Assembly: GCF_000004195.4 (NCBI RefSeq)
Contig: NC_030681.2
Coordinates: 21,530,482-21,594,481, forward strand
Origin: Xenopus tropicalis
Taxonomy: Eukaryota > Chordata > Amphibia > Anura > Pipidae
Reading direction: 5' to 3'
Length of the DNA stretch: 64,000 nt
This document shows positions 21,836 to 33,033 of the stretch, piece by piece; position 1 is the stretch's first letter; each line of letters begins with the position of its first letter. Position numbers and translations under genes: made by a program. Under the pieces are notes generated by a model. That model had not been told where the DNA came from. It made no database searches and saw nothing but the letters and a program-made list of their open reading frames with translations.

Positions 21836-23495
21836 CCTGCTTCTTCCTTTCTCTTTTTCTTCTCCCACTCCATCCTGCCTGTCCCTGTTTCATTGCCCTC
21901 TCCATCCCAGTCATTTCTATATTGTCTATATTGACATTCAGCCTCTCCTTTTTCATTAATGTCTTGTTTTTTGATTGGTCACAATAACCAGTCGTTACTC
22001 ACCACCAATCAAGTTTAAGGTCAAAAGCCACGAATCAAGCAAGCATAAACCAAAGTCATGTTGGATAAACACAAGGATCAAATGAATAAACCAGGTCAAA
22101 AGAGATCCAAGATTACCAAGGACTGATAACAAGAGGCTGACCAAAACAATGTAGGTGCAGAGAAAGATTAAGAGAGCTGTATTTAAGGCCAAGAACAATG
22201 GTTCAGAGAGACCTGAGCTGGAAATGAGGAGGTATCACTCTGTGTCAAACAACTATACATCCCTAATTCCTTAAAGATTCCTCTAATCAGAGATGCCTAC
22301 TAATATTTGTGCCAAAAAGTGCGTGCCCATGTTCTGCCCCTTACTTCACAGGTAAAAATTGTGCATGTGTGGCAGCTTCAGGTATCACAGAATTCTTAGA
22401 AAAAATGTTACACCAGGGGCAGAAAATGGATTGCTCCAATATCTTGCACCCAGCCCTTAAATGAGCTCTGTACACATTAACCCGAAATGGCCTAATTTGT
22501 ATAATGTTTTGCACAGTTTCCCGGTCTTTTACGATGATCCATGAATAATTCATTATGACATTTCCAAATTCTAAGAATGCAAAGAATATTTAAATGTTGT
22601 AACTGTGTGTAATTTTAACAAATGCCATTGTAATAGTAGTTATTTGCTTTCTGTGATGGACACCGTCATCTCAGGAGTAGACTTGTTTTTCTTTTAAAGA
22701 TTCATTGATTAACCTCATTCTACCCATCTTATTTTACTCATAAAGAAGCTTTATTTTGCTATTACACAGGACACCATGGCACAACATGGAAGATGTGGTT
22801 TAACCCTGATACAATTCCTGTGTGAGAACAGGGAACTGGTAATAGTTACACTTCAATAAGAACTGTGAATGTGATGGATATGTTGTGTATGCCTTTTGGC
22901 TATATGATTAAGGGTTTTCTTTCATACATTCATTATGCATTTGTTGAAACTAATGAGCTTTTTATTTTTGTTTATTTTTTTGGGTTGTTTTTCACATCTT
23001 CTGCAGCATTTTCTGATGTGACATAAAGTAAACAAACCTCTTAGCGTGTCCTTTTCCTAGAAATATGCATGTATAGGGAGGAATGCCAGGTGTTTATGGT
23101 TCTAAATACCGAGGCAACATTCAATACATAGGTAAACAAAAAAAATAATAAGACTGAATCAATAAAGTGTGAAAGAGGAGATTTAAGTTTGTAGTGTGAT
23201 AATGAAAGTTGTATTACCCATTAGCATTGCTATAAAAGTAAAACAGGGGATGATGAGGCAGTTATATAGAGTGGTGATAGGGTACACAAGCCTTTAAATA
23301 CAACTCATTCTAATGTTGATCTTATTCCTATGTTGTAGTGTGAGCAATGGCATTCTAAAGACTCAGTAACAATTAAGCGTGACTTCCCAGTGACAAACAT
23401 ACCTAGATATAGTGAACCTTGATATGATGGAACCAACTGGGCATCTAGCAAGGCTGACAGATATCTATGTATCTCTATCCTCCATAACAAATAAG
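21836..23495. other. No gene seen
   Basis: The 21970-22240 part is purine-rich and resembles 1-230. Around 22260-22500 there are paired words typical of a decayed MITE (gtgccaaaaag, gcaccc). No coding frame is supported. Confidence 0.35.
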
Positions 23496-23965
23496 TAAAG
23501 GTGGCCAAACACGAGCCGATTTTTTTTACTTTAAAACGACCGATTCCAGAACGATTAGATAATATTGTTAACTTATCGTATAGTTGATGGTGTACAAACG
23601 ATCATTGGGCCACTAATTGGCTGGACATTATCGCCCAAAAAATTGATCGACTGCGTTTGAAAATTTGGGTCGTTCAGCGATAAAATCTGCCAGTTGGTGT
23701 GAGTGGCAGACATTTGTGGTTGAACAATTGTTCCCTGCGCGTGTCATGATTGCCAGCAGAAGTCAACGAAGGATATTGGATTGTACCTAGATGTATGATC
23801 TTTCTTTATTTTACGTCAGCAATACAATTACATCTTTTCAAATAATCGTTGTCCGTGGGTGGAATATTGTATGGCAAACCGAACGTCTAATCGGTAAACA
23901 ATTGTGTACCGATTAGATCGCTCATAGCAGAACGAGTGAAATTAGTTAGTGTATGGCCACCTTAA
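23496..23965. mobile_element. MITE with taaaggtggcca ends, 470 bp
   Basis: The left end, taaaggtggccaaacacg, and right end, agtgtatggccaccttaa, are inverted repeats differing at few positions. The right flank carries TTAA. The body contains many cgat/gattag words and weak inner pairing. It is in the same class as 3843-4156. Confidence 0.8.
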
Positions 23966-24090
23966 GGCAGACCCTACCTGTTCATATATTTTTAGATGTT
24001 TCTACTACTGGGAAGCTTTTCAACCCAAGATGTACCTCTTAAAGACACAAGTACACAAGATGTACAACTTAAAGAAGGTACCAGTGGTGG
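23966..24090. other. Short spacer
   Basis: Contains a local near-duplication of gatgtacaacttaaag and gatgtacctcttaaag (about 24029-24077). Confidence 0.4.
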
Positions 24091-24268
24091 GGTAAAATCT
24101 AATCACAGCGACTAGTTGCTATCACTAAAGTAACCATGACTTGTACCTGTGCGGGTACCTTCACACAAAGCAACTTATATGTTTGAGAATGGAGGTAGCG
24201 TTGTGGCGATTAGTCTCCATGACTAGCTTTTAAAAAAATCACAGCGACTAATCGCCTCAACAATGTAT
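24091..24268. mobile_element. Fragment of gcgactaatcgc MITE
   Basis: Aatcacagcgactagttgc near the left and aatcacagcgactaatcgcc near the right, with gtggcgattagtctcc between, recall the terminal regions of the fold-back elements at 3135-3420. The borders are uncertain. Confidence 0.45.
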
Positions 24269-24559
24269 ATAGCAGTCAGTTAACACTAACATTTTGCCGG
24301 AAATTTACCAGGTTTGCAAAACAGCAGCCAGATATGCTGTGATTTCTGTCTCTCTTCCAAAACTGCTTATGAAGAGGTGGGGCCTGGAGCAAAAGAGACT
24401 TATTGGAGCTCCATTAGTCATATTAAGTAGGATAGCCGACTTACTGGTTTTATCTAATGGAGAACTACTACTGCCAGCACATCCTCAAAAGCCTCTGGCT
24501 GCTGGTGTGAGGTCCTTTATAAACAGCTGAAGCTTTAAAAATACAGATATACTGTAAAC
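24269..24559. other. No gene seen
   Basis: A 78-residue open frame (24294-24530) has no recognisable domain. Confidence 0.35.
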
Positions 24560-24866
24560 CATGGATCCCCAACCTTTCTTACTCGTGAGCCACAGTCAAA
24601 TGTAAAAAGACTTGGAGAGCAACACAAGCACCATAAAAGTTCATGGAGGAGCCAAATAAGGGCTGTGATTGGCTATTAGGCAGCCTCTATGCACCCTATC
24701 AGCTTACAGGGGCTTTATTTGGTAGGAAATCTTGTTTTTATTCAACCAAAACTTGCCCCCAAGTCAGGAATTCAAAAATAACTCCCTGGTTTGGGGGCAC
24801 TGAGAGCAACACCCAAGGGGTTGGGGAGCAATATGTTGCCCCTGAGCCACTGGTTGGGGATCACTG
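24560..24866 (+). mobile_element. hAT MITE, CAGGGGTCCCCAACC family
   Basis: Catggatccccaacc to ggttggggatcactg, flanked by ctgtaaac (24552-24559) and ctgtaaat (24867-24874). It is nearly identical over its body to 57383-57667, so both come from a recent burst. The 113-residue open frame starting at 24643 lies within the element and is not a gene. Confidence 0.9.
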
Positions 24867-25605
24867 CTGTAAATTATTACTGTTACCCCACTGTTGCCAT
24901 CTTGTATCTTGCTCTACTATACTTGATATACTATATTCTTCTTACCTGCTTAATGTCTTCTCTTCATGGCCCTACTATGCATAGGAGTCCTAGAATTTCA
25001 CCCTTCAACCCCTTCAAAACAGCTCAGTATCAAGAGTGCCTAATTCCTGAGCAATAAGAACCATTAAGAAAATGTTTTCACACATTCCAAAGTATATTAT
25101 CTTCTCTATTATTATTGTCACCACAACATGGCCTTTTTTTGTTTTTCATCAATTTGAATTTATAAATCTAATATGTTGCTGATTAAGTCTGTAATTTCAA
25201 AGGCACTTGGGGATATAGTCAATATTTCACCTGCTGAAGTAGCCAGTTGGAGAATAGGAAAAGCCAATTCCCATTTAGTATTAATCCAACATTTTTTCCT
25301 CTTGCCATTTGTTGATGGATTAATACCTGTTTATGTGACACAGATTACTTGATCTCTGTGCTTGTTATTCTTTGCCAGCTTTATGCTTGCTCTCCCTAAC
25401 CACTAGGCCATGTAATGCTGCTAGTAAACTGTCTAATTACCTTTTACCTGGCTTTCCATCCTAATCCAGCAGCCCTATTATTTAGCTAATGAGAGCTGAC
25501 TCTGTGCTATATAAACCCTCCTCCTGCATCACTTTCTGGCCTGGGCAGTAAAGTAGTTTTGTCCCTTTCCTTGGTCCTGCTTCAGCCATGTTCCTGGCTC
25601 TACCC
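24867..25605. other. No gene; promoter-like CT-rich end
   Basis: AT-rich until 25480, then ctatataaaccctcc (25508-25522) and a CT-rich leader that passes into the minisatellite. Confidence 0.35.
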
Positions 25606-26230
25606 CTGCTCTGTCCCACTCCTGTCTGTCCCTGCCTCTATACCTGCTCCATCCCACTCCTGTCTGTCCCTGCCTCTATACCTGCTCCATCCCACTCCTG
25701 TCTGTCCCTGCCTCTATACCTGCTCCATCCCACTCCTGTCTGTCCCTGCCTCTATACCTGCTCCATCCCACTCCTGTCTGTCCCTGCCTCTATACCTGCT
25801 CCATCCCACTCCTGTCTGTCCCTGCCTCTATACCTGCTCCATCCCACTCCTGTCTGTCCCTGCCTCTATACCTGCTCCATCCCACTCCTGTCTGTCCCTG
25901 CCTCTATACCTGCTCCATCCCACTCCTGTCTGTCCCTGCCTCTATACCTGCTCCATCCCACTCCTGTCTGTCCCTGCCTCTATACCTGCTCCATCCCACT
26001 CCTGTCTGTCCCTGCCTCTATACCTGCTCCATCCCACTCCTGTCTGTTCCTGCCTCTATACCTGCTCCATCCCACTCCTGTCTGTTCCTGCCTCTATACC
26101 TGCTCCATCCCACTCCTGTCTGTTCCTGCCTCTATACCTGCTCCATCCCACTCCTGTCTGTTCCTGCCTCTATACCTGCTCCATCCCACTCCTGTCTGTC
26201 CCTGCCTCTATACCTGCTCCATCCCACTCC
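25606..26230. repeat. 38-bp minisatellite, about 16 units
   Basis: Units read ccatcccactcctgtctgtc-cctgcctctatacctgct. Copies are almost identical, with a c-to-t variant shared by a run of units at 26040-26165. Because 38 is not a multiple of three and no unit has a stop, long frames stay open and give a spurious 269-residue product. Confidence 0.97.
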
Positions 26231-26302
26231 TAACTGCCTTGGTTCTGTTCTTTCCTGCTCCATTCTGTCAAACTCACTTGGAAACAGTCCCTTGCCTTAA
26301 GG

Positions 26303-26607
26303 CAGCAATCCCCAACTGGTGGCTCAGGAGTAACATGTTGCTCCCCAACCCCTTGGATGTTGCTCCCGGTGGCCTCAAAACAGGTGCTTATTTTTGAATT
26401 TCTAGCTTGGAGGCAAGTGTTGATTGCATGAAACCCATTGTAAAGCCAAACAGAGCCTTCTACAGGCTGCCAGTCGACATAGGGGTTACCAAATATCCAA
26501 TTATAGCTCTTATTTGCACCCCCAGGAACTTCTTCCATGATTGTGTTACTCCCCAAGACTTTTTCTATTTGAATGTGGCTCACGGGTATAAAAGGTTGGG
26601 GATGTGT
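26303..26607 (-). mobile_element. hAT MITE, CAGGGGTCCCCAACC family, eroded end
   Basis: Cagcaatccccaactgg at the left and ggctcacgggtataaaaggt-tgggga at the right identify the family. The last bases diverge and no target duplication is readable. Confidence 0.8.
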
Positions 26608-27059
26608 AATAGGGATTTAAAATCCCTGACAGTGCTTTGGGTCCAATGCTTATCCTTTAGTACCAGTATATAACTGGCCGTAATTTAATTTTGTTGCATA
26701 CTGTTGCATTATATAGTATAACTGGTCTCAATAATATTCTGTTTAACTCGCATTGGTCTTGAAGGATACCAACAGGTAGATAACCTTATTGGTCATTTCA
26801 TTTAAATCCATAGATATTATAAACTGCTCTTATGTGAAAAGTTAACCCCATAAAAAGTCTAGAGAGTTTAAAAAAAATGTATTTTTGATTCTTTAATCAC
26901 CCATAACCTGTTTTGAGGTATAAAACATATCCGAAAATGAATTTCGAGTACAATGTTGACTTAGGAAGAATCTCAGTTTGGACTTGTTGGTAAAGTGGCC
27001 GTGCCAAGTATTCAGTATCTGCGAGTATTCAGCAGAAATGAGCGCTGAAATGTAAGCTC
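26608..27059. other. AT-rich, no gene seen
   Basis: No recognisable feature. Confidence 0.35.
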
Positions 27060-27375
27060 GGAACTCAGTGTTGAGAAATGATAATTGCACATTCTCATTT
27101 AGAACTATCTTTAAGATGTGTGTTTTTCCCTTTAGTTGGGAAGCAAACAAAGCTTCTGTGGTATGTACTGAATATTCAATACCTGGAATCCTGCCCGAAC
27201 AAGAGCCTTTTTGTTTTAGATTATTTTGGAGTTTAAATCAGCTCCTGCTGGCTTTCGCCCCACGGCACAAATCTGAAATCTATAAACATTTTAAAAAGCA
27301 TTTACCCAAATTATATGATCTCTACAAAATTGATTGATTTGCCTACTTTATCATTAATTCTGTTTTAAACCAGAG
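27060..27375. other. Unrepeated stretch, possible conserved non-coding element
   Basis: Single-copy, with gaatattcaatacctgg, gtttaaatcagctcctg and a TAAT-rich end. An 89-residue frame (27068-27337) lacks a known domain. Conservation is untested. Confidence 0.25.
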
Positions 27376-28207
27376 AGGGAGAACAATGTAAATCCTGATC
27401 ACATTATTGCAGATGACAATGCCAGCTAAGCCCAAAAGGCTGCTGTAAACACCATGTATAGAAGCCAAGATGTTATAGGCAAAAAGGCAGACTTTCTCAT
27501 GCATCTAAAAGGAAACACCCAGTTGTATTATTTATCACAATGCCCTTATCTTACAGGCTCCAGCTGTCTCTGAAATTGGGACTACCTATGGTATCTTGGA
27601 TTCCTTAAGTGTTTCTCATATTGCATGGTTACCTGCAATACTGGATACTCATGTGGAATTGAATGAACTGAACAGGGCACATAATCACTAAATATAATCA
27701 ATTACTTTTTTTTTGTAAAATAAAAGAATGTTGGATACATATAAGTGGTAATTTACAATTGCCAATGAAGTGCGCGAATTGCAGTTTCTAGTGCAATAAC
27801 CATGTTTTTTTCCCTTAGAATTTCAACATTGCTATGTCACAAAGGGACGTTTTGCCTGAAGCAATTGCTGTAGCTGCATCAGAATAAACAGAATTGTTCT
27901 TTTACTTAATTGCAAATCGGAGACACAATTGCTCTGGAGTCCAGTTGGTATATGTTCCAGTGTTCAGCATGTGCCCAATTTAGGCACAACTAGGCTGTAC
28001 CCGTTGCTCAGGGAACCTTGGAACCACCTCCTGGTCCAAAGGAGGCAGTAGCTCGAGGGTTCCTCTGTGTCAGTAGGTGAAAGGAAGGTTTGAGTGGTGC
28101 AAGGAGCTAGGTCTAGCAGACCTAGATCAATTGCAAGATCAGATGACCTAAGGGTAGTAAAGGACTGACTGCACCAGGTATCAAGGCTCAGCTGCATAGG
28201 CGCAAGT
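27376..28207. other. No gene seen
   Basis: AT-rich. Gcaatt/aattgc words at 27750-27935 may be a decayed inverted-repeat element. Confidence 0.35.
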
Positions 28208-28860
28208 TTAAAGGGATTCTGTCACGGAAGAACGTGTTGTTTATAAAATGCATCAATTAATAACACTTATCCAACAGAATCCTGCATTAAAATCCATTTT
28301 TCAAAAGAGAAAACAGATGTTTTTTATATTTCATGTTGAAATTTGACATGGGGCTAGATATATTCCTTCTTCCCAGGTGCTCTCAGTCATGTGACTTGTG
28401 CTCCGATAAACTTCAGTCACACTTTACCGCTGTGCTGTAAGTTGGATGTCACCCACTCTCCCTTTCCTCCCCCAGCAGCCGATCAGCAGAACAATGGGAA
28501 GGTAACAAGATAACAGCTTCCAGACCCCTGCATTGCTAAAAATGCTCTCATGCCCCACCTAGTGGTACATATAAGAATAGCACTCAGTAGTAAAAATCCA
28601 AGTCCGGCTTGGCCAGGTCAATAGAAAAATCAGAGTCTGGCTCAGCCAAGTCATAACTCCTTCAGTTACATGGGAGTAGGAGAAATAATAGGTTATCTGA
28701 AAGCAGTTCTAATGTGCAGCACTGGCTCCTTCTGAAAGCTCAGACTTAGCTAGATATTACAACTAAAAAAATAGATTTATTGGTTCAAAAATAAAATGTT
28801 AAAGGGTAGAATCAATTATTTGCAATGTAACCTGTGCAATATAGTTATAAAAACTTTAAC
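28208..28860 (+). mobile_element. TTAA-type MITE, family aaagggatnctgtca
   Basis: It starts TTAAAGGGATTCTGTCACGG. Words including cagcagccgatcagcagaac, atccaagtccggcttgg and gtaggagaaa are shared with 35734-36813. The right end is not well kept. A CTCF-like ccacctagtgg lies at 28555-28565. Confidence 0.75.
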
Positions 28861-28944
28861 AATTTAACAGTGCAGAAAACAGGCATTGAAACATGGTCAA
28901 AAGGTTTACTTGGATAAAGATACATACATATACAAGGAGAGCCC

Positions 28945-29425
28945 TTAAAGGAACAGCCCAGTGTAAAAATAAACCTGGGTAAAATAGATAGACTGTGCAA
29001 AATAACAAATATTTGCAATATAGTTAGTTAGGCAAAACTGTAATCTATAAGGGCTGGAGTGAGCAGATGTCTAACATAATAGCCAGAACACTATTTCCTG
29101 CTTTACAGCTCTCTAACCTTTTAGTTAGTCAGTGACTTTAGGGGGGGGCACATGGGACATACCTGTTCAGTTAGTTTGTCAGCACACAGGTCAGATTCAA
29201 ATGCAAACTAACTGAGCAGTTATGTCCCATATGCCCCCCCAAGTCACTGATTGGCTACTGACTGCTAGCAGCTTAGAGAACTTAAAGCAGGACGTAGTGT
29301 TCTGGCTATTATGTTAGACATCCGCTCACTCCAGCCTTTATAGAATACATTTTTAGCTAACTAACTATATAGAAAACATTTGATATTTTACCCAGTTTCA
29401 TTTTTACACTGAACTATTCCTTTAA
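28945..29425. mobile_element. Full-length palindromic TTAA element, 480 bp
   Basis: TTAAAGGAACAGCCCAGTG at the left and its partner caCTGAACTATTCCTTTAA at the right bound two arms of about 235 bp. These pair along most of their length (agtgagcagatgtctaac..., agttagtttg...). Both ends have TTAA. The centre is near cacacaggtcag. The element has no coding capacity and could form a long double-stranded RNA if transcribed. Confidence 0.9.
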
Positions 29426-30289
29426 AATTGCAGGTGCCCCAGTCTGACTCTGCTCTCCTCTGCATATGACAAAAGGACGCACCTCCTCAAAAGCAATGAA
29501 AATAAGCATTGAGCTATGCGAATAATATTTTTAAAAAATGTTTTTGTTAATTCAAATGAAAATTGCAATTCATATTAGTGTTTCAGAACGGCACATTCTG
29601 TATGGAATAAACGTTTGATTGATGGATTACTGGTAAATAATGCAGAAACACAGATGTTTCCTCTGGTAACGTTGTCATTACCCAAGCTTCACATACACTG
29701 TCCATATATTATGCGCCTAATTGCATCACTTACACAAATGACTTCAAATAAAAAAAAAATAAAACAATCTTGAATCATCTTGAACAAACATGTTTTCCTG
29801 CTGTGCCAGGAAAGGCTTTCGGCATGTGTAAAGGCACGGAGTTTCATCACTTTGTACAAAGGCCCATTTTTGATGTGCGGTTGTAGAGAAGAAGCTTGGT
29901 CTTCAAAGACCAAAGGCAGATTAAAGTCACAAGCTGCCCAGTCAACAGAATTGATACACAGATAATAAAGTGCCATAGTGCAAGGACTGTTCTTGGGAGA
30001 GTGTTATAGAATATTACGGATGAATTAGACTCATCTGTTTAGGTCAGGATAGGTATGTTCAGATCACAATTACAGAAAGGACCTTACATTACCTAATGCA
30101 TAGGGTTATGCTTCTGGCCCCAAGACCCCTAGTCATAGGGCCCTATTTATAAAGCATTGAAGTAATCATGTTTCATAGTGTACATCAATGACATATTTCC
30201 TTTGATCTTGGCTATGTCTATTTCTAAACCTTCAGAAATCTTTCTGGAATGTCTGTGGGTTTTTGAAGTGGTTGGCAATGCAGTACATG
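29426..30289. other. No gene seen
   Basis: AT-rich; a 95-residue frame on the minus strand (29689-29976) has no recognisable domain. Confidence 0.35.
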
Positions 30290-30450
30290 TATGGGATCTC
30301 CAAAATAAACATTAATTGGATCTTACTTGGTACTGCTTCATTATTATAGCTAAAAAAAGTAAATCATTTTTAAAAATTTCAAATTATTTGATAAAATGGA
30401 ATCTATGGGAGATGGCTCTCTTTTAATTCTGAGCTTTCTGGACAACAGGG
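30290..30450 (+). mobile_element. Decayed copy of the 113-bp-repeat MITE
   Basis: Acatgtatgggatct, ttggtactgcttcattattat and atggaatctatgggagatgg correspond to the ends and single unit of the family at 12150-13154. It has at most one unit and is the most diverged copy. Confidence 0.7.
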
Positions 30451-30478
30451 TGCTGTGCCGATTGCCCATCGGAGGCTT

Positions 30479-30806
30479 AGGGTGAAGGCACACAGGGAGA
30501 TTTATCACATGCGGTTAAATCAGTGCTACCATGGGAAACATGTCCCCCCAAAATGCTCTCCAACTGGCAATTATATCAATTGCTGGTGGAAAAACATATA
30601 CTTTGCTTCATGTTCGGAAGTCAACTGTAGTTGCCTCGCGAGGCACCTTTGGGAGACTTTGGAAAAACAAAGTGACGTGTACGTTTTTCCACTGGTGTTT
30701 TACATTATTGCCAGTGGGAAAGCATTTTCGGGAGATTAGTTGCTTGGGTTAAAGCAGTAAAGCAGATTTATTGCGGGCTACTAATCTCCCAGTGTGCCAT
30801 CACCTT
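30479..30806. mobile_element. Fold-back MITE, decayed copy
   Basis: The left end, agggtgaaggcacacaggga, and right end, ctcccagtgtgccatcacct, are inverted repeats. Internal gggagattagttgc and the arms ccactggtgttttacatt / ttgctggtgg parallel the element at 3135-3420. Confidence 0.75.
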
Positions 30807-31862
30807 TACAGTCTTACATTTTACCAGTAGTAAATAGCCTGCACTGCTGTGAGGTCAAACAACTGGCAAGAAATGCAGGGGCTGATTGATCAACTCTCTG
30901 TAATATTTACTATATTTACTGCCTGATAAAACATTAATAGTGTCTTAGATTTATATTCATTAGATTAGATTAGATTTATTCATCATGAAATGTCCATTGA
31001 TGCCAAACACGTTAGGGGGGAGGAACTCAGGGACCATGGGACACAGAGGTACATCTGTCATTTTGGTATAAATATTTTTTTAATTTTGGGTAAAGCTATG
31101 ATTGTTTTGTGCACCAAACGTGTTTATGTATAATACTGCCTATTACTTGTATTTCCGTATCCTTTTACCCTGCATGTAAATTGAATTGAGAAGCAATAAC
31201 TTAGACAGCTGATAGTGCTCAGTGTTGGTTGGTGTTGCTGCTGGGCAGCACTGAGCACTATTACGCCACAGGGCTTCCCAGAGCAGTAGATTACATTATG
31301 TACTAACTGACACCTCAGTCAGGAAAGATTTGATAAATAGCAAAACTAAAACTACTAGGAAACCTTCTTGATTCCCCAGTTGCATCAATAATAAAGCAAC
31401 CCCACAATGTTGCACCATTTAGCATCTAAAATCACATCCACATGAAGCTGAAACTCAGTCACCTTATTTGACCTTACCGCTTGTTAGCAATATCACAGTG
31501 TCCCCAAACCTATCATTTTGGGAATATTGTTTGAGACACAGAGAGTTGCACAACCAAACTGAAGCAATCTTACTAAACCGGACAGGGCCACATTAAGGTA
31601 CCAGTTCCATTCTAGAATAAGGGCCCCCATAAGTGTCTAAATTACTAGGGGACTGTCAGGAAAAAGGAGCAACCATTTTACCAGTGTTCTACATTTATAT
31701 GCACTGGGGATCATTTGGAAGGGTTAAACCTGATATAATTGTAACACACCCGTTAGTGTTGGCTATAAGTTCCTTTGAGCGTGTGTGCTATTTGAGCTGT
31801 GATAGGTTGTGTAGGCTGCAACTGGCAACTCCCTGCAACTCCCGGAACATTGCTGCCCGTTG
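30807..31862. other. No gene seen
   Basis: A short (gatta) run lies near 30960-30975. The rest is unrecognised. Confidence 0.35.
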
Positions 31863-31870
31863 GGTGAGTG

Positions 31871-32132
31871 CAGGGTGCTCCCAGGGCTCCCACCCCAGGG
31901 GCCCTGCAGGTGCCCCTGCCGGCCGCGTCCTCTAACCACCCCTTTCCCGCAGGGGCCCCATAACCCCCTTGCAGGGCCCCCTAACCCCTTCGCAGGGCCC
32001 CCCACCCGACGTCCTCCCCCGAGCACGTAAATTTAACGCGTCAGGCGGGGAGCGGTTGGGCAGGGGTAGTGCCTGCAAGGGTCGGGTCTGGGCCGCCGGG
32101 ACCCACTAGAGCTGGGGCCCACCGAGACCCTG
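31871..32132. mobile_element. GC-rich hAT MITE, CAGGGT ends
   Basis: It begins CAGGGTGCTCCCAGGG and ends CCGAGACCCTG, flanked by a perfect 8-bp duplication ggtgagtg (31863-31870 and 32133-32140). The body (gcaggtgcccctgcc, acccgacgtcctcccccgag) is shared with 45835-46224. High GC makes it look like a CpG island; it is a repeat. Confidence 0.85.
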
Positions 32133-32465
32133 GGTGAGTGCTTACCAGGTTGTTGTCGATCCACCTGGAGAGGAATTGACCAGGAGACTGACGGTTGCTG
32201 CTTAACCAAATTAACTTCTTTATTTAATCCAAATAGTATTCAGTAATATGATATTCAGATTCAGGTATCTCTCCCCTTTTATCCAAACCAGGAGATTCTC
32301 TTTCTCCAGATAATCTTCTCTCTATGGGAATATGCTGTGACCTGAACCAGCCACTGAAAGTACCTGAACTGCAGCCAGTAATTCCGCAAGGTAATAACCT
32401 CACTGATCTCCTCGGAGGGGCTTCAGACTGCCCAACTAAATACACTATCTACCCTTTCACTCCTA

Positions 32466-32728
32466 GGGGCACATTTACTAATCCACGAACGTCCGAAAAG
32501 CGTCCGAATGCGTTTTTCCCGTAATGATCGGTATTTTCATAATGGCTATGAAAAAGTCGCGACAATTCACAAAATTTGTAATGGCTATGAAAAAGTTGCG
32601 ACAATTCGCGCAAGTCGTAACGGCTACGAAAAAGTCGCAAAAAATACGAAAAAGTCGCAAAATGTTCGTTTTCTAATCTGAATTTATCCCATTCAGATTC
32701 GGATTAGTGGATTAGTAAATCAGCCCCC
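32466..32728. mobile_element. MITE nested in LTR
   Basis: Ggggcacatttactaatcc at the left pairs with ggattagtaaatcagcccc-type sequence at the right. Inside are degenerate tandem words, aaaagtcgcgacaattc and aatggctatg, repeated three times. LTR sequence resumes on both sides. Confidence 0.75.
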
Positions 32729-32853
32729 AAGAGTTACTATAAAATATCTAACTGAATTATCTAACTGGATCCTGTAGCTAACTTCTGAAAGAGGTGAAGT
32801 CCCAGGAAGAAAGACCTCAAAGTTTGTGAGTCTTCCCCTTTTATATTGCAGAA

Positions 32854-32869
32854 CACCACCACCTAGTGG
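32854..32869 (-). promoter_or_regulatory. CTCF-like motif in LTR
   Basis: The minus strand reads ccactaggtggtggtg, one mismatch from the CTCF core ccasyagrkggcrsyr. It lies just upstream of the R region of the LTR at 32151-33033, on the far side of the TATA motif. Binding is untested. Confidence 0.35.
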
Positions 32870-33033
32870 TTACTGCTGAATTACAGAGGAAACTCTCTTT
32901 TAACCTGGAAAGAATAATTATAGTACACACACAGTTAGGACCACCCTTAGGTGTCCATATCCCACAAGGCCACCCTCTAGTGTCTGTCTAAACGGGAACC
33001 CACCTAAGGGGCCCAAATCTTGGGGTCCCTACA

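Larger units (their letters stand above)
32151..33033 (-). mobile_element. Solo LTR with TATA and poly-A signal, interrupted
   Basis: On the minus strand it starts TGTAGGGACCCC at 33033. A TATA motif (atataaaagggg) lies near 32836-32847 and a poly-A signal AATAAA at 32219-32224. The 3' end is near 32151, less certain. The order U3-TATA-R-AATAAA fits an LTR, and the start matches the LTRs ending at 40018 and 54137. A MITE sits inside at 32466-32728. No adjoining gag-pol is seen. Confidence 0.65.

Noticed and set aside
24643..24984. 113-residue frame, repeated at 57444-57668, as a conserved gene
   Set aside because: The similarity comes from two copies of one hAT MITE.
25559..26397. Long plus-strand open frames of 224 and 269 residues
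   Set aside because: They are translations of the stop-free 38-bp minisatellite in different frames. The second runs into a hAT element.
31871..32132. CpG island or promoter
   Set aside because: The GC-rich block is a hAT element with a perfect 8-bp duplication and is repeated at 45835-46224.
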